Positions 1-5,109 of a stretch of 5,109 nt of DNA are shown in pieces (position 1 is the first letter of the stretch; each line of letters opens with the position of its first letter). This DNA is from Micavibrio aeruginosavorus (GTDB taxonomy: Bacteria; Pseudomonadota; Alphaproteobacteria; Micavibrionales; Micavibrionaceae): the NCBI GenBank assembly GCA_003240795.1, contig QFNK01000156.1, positions 1 to 5,109 on the forward strand, written 5' to 3'. The translations under genes and the position numbers were made by a program. The notes under the pieces are model-generated. The model was not told the DNA's origin. It saw nothing but the letters and a program-made list of their open reading frames with translations, and ran no database searches.

Positions 1-324
1 TACGCTTATCCAAAGCCGGTCGTTGAGATCACAGGAAAAGGCGATAAGACCCCCCTCAGCCAAAATGGGCAAATTGCAAGCCTGCTTGAAAATAACAGCT
101 TCGGCGTCTCAGGCGGAATCGACATCAATCTTAAATTCCTGCTGAAATCAGGCGATTTCATTGTCGTCCCGCTCGCCAAGGATGCCGCACACGGCATGGA
201 AAGCGTCACTGCGCGAAGCGATCTCCAAACGTTCCTCGGAAAAACGAACGAATACACTTCGTGGATTCTTGAAGATTCTCCGAACCTTAAAGACAACGTG
301 GCTTGCCCCGCGCTTAAATTCTAG
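1..324 (+). CDS. 3' end of an unrecognised protein gene (partial)
   Basis: Frame 1 is open from the first base of the window to a TAG at 322-324, giving the last 107 residues of a protein whose start lies to the left. The only in-frame ATG, at 196, is too far inside to be a likely start. The translation looks like real protein: mixed composition, a Gly/Ser turn followed by a hydrophobic stretch (FGVSGGIDINLKFLLKSGDF), then a polar C-terminus ending in ACPALKF, with G/C-rich third codon positions. No membrane segment, signal peptide or catalytic motif is visible in this part, and I do not recognise the family. Hand-counted GC over the first 300 bases is near 50 percent, apparently lower than the neighbouring genes. 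The gene converges on tpiA with 19 bases between the two stop codons. An antisense open frame of similar length (6-296, minus) is the less likely reading because it would sit in a tail-to-head position and has a poorer composition. Confidence 0.65.
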   Translation, partial: YAYPKPVVEITGKGDKTPLSQNGQIASLLENNSFGVSGGIDINLKFLLKSGDFIVVPLAKDAAHGMESVTARSDLQTFLGKTNEYTSWILEDSPNLKDNVACPALKF

Positions 325-331
325 TTCTACG

Positions 332-356
332 GGAAGCCGCCGTTCAGGCGGCTTCC
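332..356. terminator. Perfect 10-bp stem-loop at the convergent gene ends; possible bidirectional terminator
   Basis: GGAAGCCGCC (332-341) and GGCGGCTTCC (347-356) are exact reverse complements with a 5-base loop, GTTCA. The stem is GC-rich and lies just after the left-hand gene's stop codon (322-324). It covers the tpiA stop codon (344-346) and its last alanine and glutamate codons. The position between two convergent genes fits a shared terminator. Neither side has a proper T-run: the plus-strand side continues GCAATACCTAAAAAG, and the minus-strand side continues CGTAGAACTAGAATTTAAG. It is therefore not a textbook intrinsic terminator and may instead protect the 3' ends of the mRNAs. Confidence 0.45.
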
Positions 357-1075
357 GCAATACCTAAAAAGTCTTCCGCCTTTAAACTGGCTCCACCGAT
401 TAACGCGCCATCCACGTTCGGAACACTAAATATTTCTTTTGCATTAGAAGGCTTTACCGACCCCCCGTAAAGAATACGTATTTGTGGAATACGCCCCATT
501 TTCTCTCGAATAAACCCGTGCATGGCGCGGATATCCTCGGGCGTGGCCGTTTTCCCGGTGCCGATCGCCCAGACTGGCTCATATGCGATAACCGTGTTTT
601 CGGCAGTCGCAGCCTCGGGGATGGAGCGCTCAAGCTGGCCGCCGACAACGCTTTCCTGTAAATTCGCCTCGCGCTCCGCATCCGTTTCGCCGACGCATAT
701 AATGGTGATAAGGCCTGCCTCGTTCGCGCATTTCGCCTTGGCTGCGACCAGCTCGTCGCTCTCGCTCTGGTACTGCCTGCGCTCGGAATGGCCGAGGATG
801 ACATAGGACGCGCCTACGTCTTTGAGCATTGCCGGCGACGTATCGCCCGTATAAGCCCCGGAAATATGGCGGGAGCAATCCTGACCGCCAATGGCCACCA
901 CGCTGGCCTTGTCATGGACCATCGGAATATGCACGAACGGCGGGCAGACGACGAAATCACACTGCCCCAAAACACCGGGCGTAGCGGCAATCGCCTCTTC
1001 CACGCCCGTGACCAGCGCCTCGGCCGCTTTCGCGTCGCCGTTCATCTTCCAGTTGCCCGCAATCAGTTTTTTCAT
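344..1075 (-). CDS. tpiA: Triosephosphate isomerase
   Basis: This cytosolic enzyme interconverts dihydroxyacetone phosphate and glyceraldehyde 3-phosphate in glycolysis and gluconeogenesis. The 243-residue product is a complete single TIM barrel, slightly short for bacterial members (about 250). All catalytic landmarks are visible: AGNWKMNG with Asn8 and Lys10, the electrophile His96 in VILGHSERR, the catalytic base Glu166 in AYEPVWAIGTGK (which also contains flexible loop 6), and the phosphate-binding YGGSVKP (203-209) and GALIGGASL (223-231). GGQDC at 63-67 followed by GAYTGDTS resembles alphaproteobacterial versions. The ATG at 1073-1075 is the natural start because the family begins with a short basic strand before AGNWK. 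An AGGG at 1083-1086 lies 7 bases upstream, and a stronger AGGAG (1091-1095) is 15 bases away. The gene is divergent from the foldase gene and convergent with the left-hand gene. No active-site change, frameshift or truncation is seen. Confidence 0.98.
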   Translation of the reverse strand: MKKLIAGNWKMNGDAKAAEALVTGVEEAIAATPGVLGQCDFVVCPPFVHIPMVHDKASVVAIGGQDCSRHISGAYTGDTSPAMLKDVGASYVILGHSERRQYQSESDELVAAKAKCANEAGLITIICVGETDAEREANLQESVVGGQLERSIPEAATAENTVIAYEPVWAIGTGKTATPEDIRAMHGFIREKMGRIPQIRILYGGSVKPSNAKEIFSVPNVDGALIGGASLKAEDFLGIAEAA

Positions 1076-1087
1076 GGTTCTGCCCTA

Positions 1088-1116
1088 TTGCTCCTTATAA
1101 CGTCCCTCCTTATAGT
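1088..1116 (+). promoter_or_regulatory. Candidate sigma70-type promoter for the foldase-trpE unit
   Basis: TTGCTC (1088-1093) and TATAGT (1111-1116) are separated by exactly 17 bases. The -10 element differs from TATAAT at one position and the -35 element keeps the TTG core. Transcription would begin near 1123, leaving a short leader before the ATG at 1150. The region lies between two divergent genes, so a promoter is expected here; this exact assignment is an inference. TATAAA at 1126-1131 is an alternative -10, but it would place the transcript start on the ribosome binding site. Confidence 0.35.
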
Positions 1117-1130
1117 GCTCCCCGTTATAA
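1091..1130. repeat. Short TATA-containing direct repeats in the divergent intergenic region
   Basis: CTCCTTATA occurs exactly at 1091-1099 and again at 1106-1114, a 15-base offset. A looser third copy, CTCCCCGTTATAA, is at 1118-1130. Read on the minus strand the unit is TATAAGGAG, which combines a -10-like element with a Shine-Dalgarno-like AGGAG. The repeats may be duplicated promoter elements for tpiA or for the divergent foldase gene, or a small operator. Chance similarity in an AT-rich promoter region is also possible. Confidence 0.5.
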
Positions 1131-1137
1131 ATGAAAA

Positions 1138-1144
1138 GAGAGGA
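1138..1144 (+). promoter_or_regulatory. Ribosome binding site of the foldase gene
   Basis: GAGAGGA ends 5 bases before the ATG at 1150, a good Shine-Dalgarno match at normal spacing. It favours Met1 at 1150 over the in-frame ATG at 1162 (Met5), which has no purine-rich site in front of it. Confidence 0.75.
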
Positions 1145-1149
1145 TATCC

Positions 1150-3027
1150 ATGCTTATATGGATGCGTGACAGCGCTGGCGCCGGTATTTTGAAATTCTTC
1201 CTGCTTGGCACTTTGCTGCTGGCTGTGGGCGGACTTGTCCTGATGGATGTCGGCGGTTTCTTCACCGGAAACATGGGCTCCGGAAAAATCGTATCCGGCG
1301 GCGGTGTGAACATCGGCGCGCAGGAATTCGACCGCACCGTCCGCCGCACGCTGGCAAGCCAGGGCATCCCTGCACAGGAAGCCTACCGTCTCGGCCTGAT
1401 CGACAATATCCTGACCTCCGAAATCCAGAACCGCCTGTTCACGAAAGAATCGCAAAATCTCGGCCTGCGCGTCGATGACGAATCCGTGACAAAACAGATC
1501 GCGCTTCTGGCTGCCCCTCTCGCCGCCGAAGGCCAGAGCAAGAAACAGGCGCTTCAACAGATCCTCCGCACGCAGGGGATCAGCGAAGGTGAATTCGTGA
1601 CAGCCCTGCGCCAGGAAATGGCAAACACGCTTCTGCGCGCGGCGATGCAGCCTCCGGCATCCCTGTCGTCCCCTCTCATGGCAAAAACGCTCTACCGTTA
1701 TGATAACGAACGTCGCAGCGCGAATGTCATCGTCCTCAAGAACGCCGATGTCAAAGACGTAAAGGCCGCGGACGAAGAACAGCTGAAAAAATTCTATGAT
1801 GCCAACAAATCCGATTACCTGATCCCCGAAACGCGCACGGTGACCCTTGCGACGTTGAAGGCGGACATGCTTCGGAAAAACCTGAGAATATCGGATCAAG
1901 ACCTTCGCGCCGAATATGACCGCACCATCGCGTCCTTTACGAAACCGTCCCGCCGCTCTGTCGAGCAGACGGTCCTGAAAACCGAAGAAGAAGCCAAAAA
2001 AACCGCCGAAGCCATGAAGGCCGGAAACAAGGTCGCCAACGTCATCTCGCAGGAATACGAGCAATCCGGTCTTCTGCCTGAAATCGCCGGCCCTGTTTTT
2101 GCGGCAAAGGACGGCGATGTCGTAGGTCCGGTGAAAACATCCCTTGGATGGCACGTCATTCGCGTCAAAGGCACAACACCCGAAGACGTAACACCGTTCG
2201 ACGATGTAAAGGAAAAACTCCGTGCCGAAGTTGAACAGTCAAAACTCGGCGAAGAACTCTACAACACGGGCAACACGATCGAAGACCGCGTTGCCGGCGG
2301 CGAGAGTCTGGAATCCCTCGTGGGCGAATACGGCCTGACAACGGAAAAGATCGGCCCCTTCCGCGTCAACGGCAACACTGCATCCAACATCGACGCGTTC
2401 AAGGCCTATGGCGGCGATCGTGACAAGCTGATCCAAGCGGCCTTCGATTACGACGAAGGCGAACTGACGCCGCTCGTTGAAACGGCGGATGGCCAGTTTC
2501 ACTTTATGCGGATCGACACGGTCGTACCGGACGCCTACCGCGATTACGCCGACGTGAAGGCGGACGTTGAAAAACGCTGGGCATTCGAACAGCGCGCCGC
2601 CCTGAACAAGGCCCGCGCACAAAAGGCTCTGGACGACCTGAACGCCGGAAAAACCCTCGCCGATGTTGCGAAGGAAAACGGCGCGGGAATCCAGACCGTC
2701 ACCAATGTCGTCCGCAATGCCGATACAAAGGAACCTCTGACCCCGCTTGCGACCGCCCAGATGTTCGTGACAGATAAGGGAAAATCCTTCTCCTCTGAAA
2801 ACAACAACAGCTTCATCGTCGGCACGGTCACGGCCATCGACGTTCCGAAAGCGCCGGACGCGAAGGGCGAAAACCTTGCCGAACTGGAAGACCTCACGGG
2901 ACGCTCCATGGGACAGGACATTCTTGAGCAATTCGTGAACAGCATCGCGGGCAGCAACAAAGTCCGCGTCAACAAGGCCGCCCTCGACCAGATTTACGGT
3001 CAGAGCGATACCGCGCAGCAGCAGTAA
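1150..3027 (+). CDS. ppiD: PpiD-type membrane-anchored periplasmic foldase (SurA_N / parvulin family)
   Basis: The 625-residue product matches the usual PpiD length (E. coli about 623). A short N-terminus is followed by one membrane segment (about 13-35, ILKFFLLGTLLLAVGGLVLM), so the rest should face the periplasm. Residues 50-190 form a SurA_N-like helical chaperone region: GGGVNIGAQEFDRTV, then helices with repeated 'L-DE-V-KQI' and 'ISEGEF' patterns. Two 'YD-anks-y-PE-R-V' segments follow (207-236 and 247-276), as in E. coli PpiD. A parvulin-like domain spans about 267-341 and ends in the hallmark DGDVVGPVKTSLGWHVIRV (321-339). It lacks the usual GGD-G-W segment and the first histidine, so isomerase activity is doubtful. 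A second parvulin-like module (about 431-458) and possibly a third (538-563) follow. PpiD proteins work near the SecYEG exit, helping newly exported proteins fold. The gene is 2 bases upstream of trpE and divergent from tpiA. The family is clear; the exact PpiD orthology is inferred from architecture. Confidence 0.9.
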   Translation: MLIWMRDSAGAGILKFFLLGTLLLAVGGLVLMDVGGFFTGNMGSGKIVSGGGVNIGAQEFDRTVRRTLASQGIPAQEAYRLGLIDNILTSEIQNRLFTKESQNLGLRVDDESVTKQIALLAAPLAAEGQSKKQALQQILRTQGISEGEFVTALRQEMANTLLRAAMQPPASLSSPLMAKTLYRYDNERRSANVIVLKNADVKDVKAADEEQLKKFYDANKSDYLIPETRTVTLATLKADMLRKNLRISDQDLRAEYDRTIASFTKPSRRSVEQTVLKTEEEAKKTAEAMKAGNKVANVISQEYEQSGLLPEIAGPVFAAKDGDVVGPVKTSLGWHVIRVKGTTPEDVTPFDDVKEKLRAEVEQSKLGEELYNTGNTIEDRVAGGESLESLVGEYGLTTEKIGPFRVNGNTASNIDAFKAYGGDRDKLIQAAFDYDEGELTPLVETADGQFHFMRIDTVVPDAYRDYADVKADVEKRWAFEQRAALNKARAQKALDDLNAGKTLADVAKENGAGIQTVTNVVRNADTKEPLTPLATAQMFVTDKGKSFSSENNNSFIVGTVTAIDVPKAPDAKGENLAELEDLTGRSMGQDILEQFVNSIAGSNKVRVNKAALDQIYGQSDTAQQQ

Positions 3028-3029
3028 GA

Positions 3030-4508
3030 ATGGATTCCATGCTCCCCTCGTTTACGGACTTTGAAAAACTCCACCGCGAAGGGAAAAGCCAGCTTGTCTG
3101 GGCATGGGTATCTGCAGACCTGGAAACGCCTGTCTCCGCCTATTTAAAGTTGGCGGGAGACAAGGAAAATACCTTCCTTCTCGAATCCGTCGAAGGCGGC
3201 GCGACCCTCGGGCGCTATTCTTCCATCGGTCTCGACCCTGATATTGTCTGGACCTATAAAAAAGGAAGCGAGCCAGATCCGCTTTCCTCTCTGCGCAAAC
3301 TGGTGCGCGAAAGCCGTATCGATGTCGTCGCCCCCGAAATCCCGCCGATGGGATCGTCCGGAATGTTCGGATTCATGGGATATGACATGGTGCGCCTGAT
3401 CGAAGATGTGCCGGACGAAAATCCGGACACGCTGGGCATTCCCGACTCTGTGATGATCCGCCCGACCATCATGGTCACGTTCGACAACGTCCAATCGCGC
3501 ATCAGCATCGTGACACCTGTGCGTTACGATAAGAATATATCCGCCAAAGATGCATACGATGCCGCCATTCGCCGCATTGAAAACGTCATGGAAAAACTGG
3601 CCAATCCCCTGCCGTCGACATCCCTGCACCACACGACGAAAATCGACAGCGATCTGCCTGTTTCCTCCAACATGGAAAAATCCGCCTTTTTCGACATGGT
3701 GGAAAAGGCCGCTGAATATATCCGCGCCGGTGAAATATTCCAGGTCGTTCTGGGCCAGCGTTTTTCCCTGCCCTTTGACCTTCCGGCCTTCTCGCTATAT
3801 CGCTCCCTGCGCCGCTTGAATCCGTCACCGTTCCTGTTCTATTTCAATTTCGGCGGCTTCCACCTTGTCGGCTCATCTCCTGAAATCCTCGTCCGCGTGC
3901 GAAACAAACGTGTCACGATCCGCCCCATTGCCGGAACGCGCCGCCGCGGCAAAACGGCGGAGGAAGACGCCGCGCTTGCCGAGGAACTGCTTGCCGATCC
4001 CAAGGAACGTGCCGAACACCTCATGCTCCTCGACCTCGGCCGCAACGATGTCGGCCGCGTCGCAAAAACGGGCACCGTGCGCGTGACCGATAAATTTGCC
4101 GTCGAACGCTATTCCCACGTCATGCACATCGTCTCCAACGTCGAAGGCGAACTGCGCGATGATCTGGACTCCCTCGACGCGCTGTTTGCAGGATTTCCCG
4201 CGGGCACCGTTTCCGGCGCGCCCAAAGTCCGCGCCATGGAAATCATTGATGAACTGGAACCCGTGCGCCGTTCGTACTATGCCGGATGCATCGGCTATCT
4301 CGACGGCAACGGCGACCTCGACACCTGCATCGCGCTTCGCACCGCGTTGGTAAAGGATGGCAAAGTCTATGTGCAGGCCAGCGGCGGCATCGTCGCCGAT
4401 TCAACACCCGAATTCGAATACAACGAATCCGTGATCAAGGCGCGGGCGATTGTGCAGGCTGCTCAGGAAGCCATATCTGCGGCGTCGGCAAAGACAAATC
4501 GGGCCTGA
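3030..4508 (+). CDS. trpE: Anthranilate synthase component I
   Basis: With ammonia supplied by the glutaminase subunit TrpG, this enzyme converts chorismate to anthranilate, the first committed step of tryptophan synthesis. The 492-residue product is full length and is not fused to a TrpG domain. The N-terminal domain (about 20-165) has FLLESVEGGATLGRYSSIG (49-67), whose LLES motif forms part of the tryptophan feedback site in characterised TrpE proteins. The chorismate-binding domain (about 215-475) has IFQVVLGQRF, LNPSPFLFYFNF, GSSPEILVRV, RPIAGTRRRG (298-307), ERAEHLMLLDLGRND (326-340), YSHVMHIVSNVEGEL (361-375, probable catalytic His366), FPAGTVSGAPKVRAMEII (389-406) and QASGGIVADSTPEFEYNES (449-467). 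The PIAGT signature and LLES motif favour TrpE over PabB. The start is uncertain by three codons: ATG at 3030 or at 3039, neither with a strong Shine-Dalgarno site. Translation is probably coupled to the foldase gene, whose stop is two bases upstream. The last 74 bases overlap the convergent deacetylase gene. Confidence 0.98.
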   Translation: MDSMLPSFTDFEKLHREGKSQLVWAWVSADLETPVSAYLKLAGDKENTFLLESVEGGATLGRYSSIGLDPDIVWTYKKGSEPDPLSSLRKLVRESRIDVVAPEIPPMGSSGMFGFMGYDMVRLIEDVPDENPDTLGIPDSVMIRPTIMVTFDNVQSRISIVTPVRYDKNISAKDAYDAAIRRIENVMEKLANPLPSTSLHHTTKIDSDLPVSSNMEKSAFFDMVEKAAEYIRAGEIFQVVLGQRFSLPFDLPAFSLYRSLRRLNPSPFLFYFNFGGFHLVGSSPEILVRVRNKRVTIRPIAGTRRRGKTAEEDAALAEELLADPKERAEHLMLLDLGRNDVGRVAKTGTVRVTDKFAVERYSHVMHIVSNVEGELRDDLDSLDALFAGFPAGTVSGAPKVRAMEIIDELEPVRRSYYAGCIGYLDGNGDLDTCIALRTALVKDGKVYVQASGGIVADSTPEFEYNESVIKARAIVQAAQEAISAASAKTNRA

Positions 4509-5109
4509 ATTTTTCCGGCACTGCCTCTTCTGCATCTTCGGTCTTCTGTGTTTCGGGCTGCACGGCAATAACCTCCGCGCTGGAAGGCGGCGTTGCTGCA
4601 TTCGCCTGCGGCACGGTCAGGACCGCCTTTACGGGAACAAGCTCAATCCCCTTTGCCTTCAACGTAGGTATCCACCGTTTCAGCGCGTTGATCGTATGGT
4701 CCTTCGGGTGGCCGATGGCAACCGCATAGCCGCGCCGCTTCGCAACCGCCTCCGTTTTCACCAGCGCGGCGGCGACAAACGCCTCCGTATCCTGATGGTC
4801 CAGAAAAACGTCGCGCTCCGCATATGGTATGCCTGCCGCTGCCGCCTGCCGTGCGGCAACGGATGTATCGATCGTTTTTGAATCCACAAAATACAAACCC
4901 CGCTTTTTCAGAATCTGCATCAACCGCGCCATCGCATCCTTATCCTGCGTCAGGCGGCTGCCCATGTGGTTGTTGATCCCCTCATATCCTTCGAAACTGT
5001 CTGTCATCAATCCGAATGCGTTTTCAAACGCCGCATGATCCATGCCGGACACCAGTCCGCCGGGGCCGATATTCGCCGATCCGTTCATCGCCTCCATCGG
5101 CGTATGGAT
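4435..5109 (-). CDS. YibQ-like divergent polysaccharide deacetylase (partial, start beyond the window)
   Basis: The last 224 residues are present; the frame stays open through the window end (reading I-H-T-P-M-E), so the Met at 5095-5097 is internal and not the start. Family landmarks run in order: PMEAMN and GPGGL near the left end of the fragment, GINNHMGSRLT (44-54 of the fragment), LYFVDSKT (72-79), RDVFLDHQD (99-107) and GYAVAIGHPKDHTINALKRW (127-146). These match the DUF610/YibQ branch of the polysaccharide deacetylase (NodB-like) superfamily, which is predicted to be exported and linked to the envelope. Its substrate is not established, and this branch is divergent in its metal site. 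The expected signal peptide and first catalytic motifs lie outside the window. After about residue 168 the chain turns into a Pro/Ala/Glu/Gln-rich, probably disordered tail of about 56 residues. The last 24 residues of that tail are encoded antisense to the trpE 3' end. The stop codon is at 4435-4437. No promoter is visible because the 5' end is missing. Confidence 0.88.
   Translation of the reverse strand: MHTPMEAMNGSANIGPGGLVSGMDHAAFENAFGLMTDSFEGYEGINNHMGSRLTQDKDAMARLMQILKKRGLYFVDSKTIDTSVAARQAAAAGIPYAERDVFLDHQDTEAFVAAALVKTEAVAKRRGYAVAIGHPKDHTINALKRWIPTLKAKGIELVPVKAVLTVPQANAATPPSSAEVIAVQPETQKTEDAEEAVPEKFRPDLSLPTPQIWLPEQPAQSPAP

Noticed and set aside
1142..1149. Palindrome GGATATCC next to the foldase start as a regulator binding site
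   Set aside because: An 8-base palindrome is too short to claim as an operator, and it is explained by the ribosome binding site and spacer sequence.
1072..2154. A 360-codon open frame on the minus strand opposite the foldase gene
   Set aside because: It is rich in Phe, Arg, Gly and Asp in the way antisense frames of G/C-third-position genes are, shows no recognisable motif, overlaps the tpiA start region, and lies opposite a gene with clear domain signatures. It is a shadow frame.
2239..2931. A 230-codon open frame on the minus strand opposite the foldase C-terminal half
   Set aside because: The composition is typical of an antisense shadow (many Val, Phe, Arg, Asp), with no motif and no credible start site; the plus-strand foldase explains the region.
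3144..3632. A 162-codon open frame on the minus strand opposite trpE
   Set aside because: It is rich in His, Asp, Gly and Arg with no family signature and lies fully inside trpE, whose plus-strand frame carries conserved catalytic motifs.
4500..4516. T-run after the trpE stop (TGAATTTTTCC) as an intrinsic terminator
   Set aside because: No stable GC-rich stem can be drawn immediately before the T-run, and the bases also code for the deacetylase tail on the other strand.
4286..4729. A 147-codon plus-strand open frame running from trpE past its stop
   Set aside because: It is out of frame with trpE and antisense to the conserved YibQ-like motifs; its Ser/Ala/Thr-rich composition fits an off-frame reading.

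Overview
The window reads as ordinary chromosomal housekeeping DNA, most likely from an alphaproteobacterium. This rests on the tpiA / PpiD-type foldase / trpE arrangement, the sequence style of the triosephosphate isomerase (a GGQDC motif followed by GAYTGD), and moderately high GC with a strong G/C preference at third codon positions. The lineage is an inference from remembered family patterns, not a computed placement. No tRNA, rRNA, CRISPR array, insertion sequence, integrase or phage gene was seen.

Layout from left to right. Bases 1-324 hold the 3' end of an unrecognised plus-strand gene. It converges on tpiA (minus, 344-1075), and a perfect 10-bp stem-loop (332-356) covers the tpiA stop codon. 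A 74-base divergent intergenic region (1076-1149) holds TATA-like repeats and probably promoters for both directions. A PpiD-type periplasmic foldase (1150-3027) and trpE (3030-4508) follow on the plus strand, two bases apart, so they very probably form one transcription unit. A YibQ-like divergent polysaccharide deacetylase (minus, from 4435 past the window end at 5109) runs toward trpE and overlaps its 3' end by 74 bases. No gene-free stretch longer than 300 bases exists; coding density is close to complete.

The genes do not form one pathway. TpiA works in glycolysis/gluconeogenesis, the PpiD-like protein in envelope protein folding, TrpE in the first step of tryptophan synthesis, and the deacetylase-like protein probably in the envelope. 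The ppiD-trpE pairing looks like an operon of convenience. The glutamine amidotransferase partner of TrpE (TrpG) is not encoded in this window.

I found no convincing new biological system. The points worth a second look are modest: a parvulin domain in the foldase that lacks the segment carrying the GGD-G-W motif, a repeated parvulin-like module after it, the trpE/deacetylase convergent overlap, a possible start-codon hairpin in the foldase mRNA, and the unidentified gene at the left edge.
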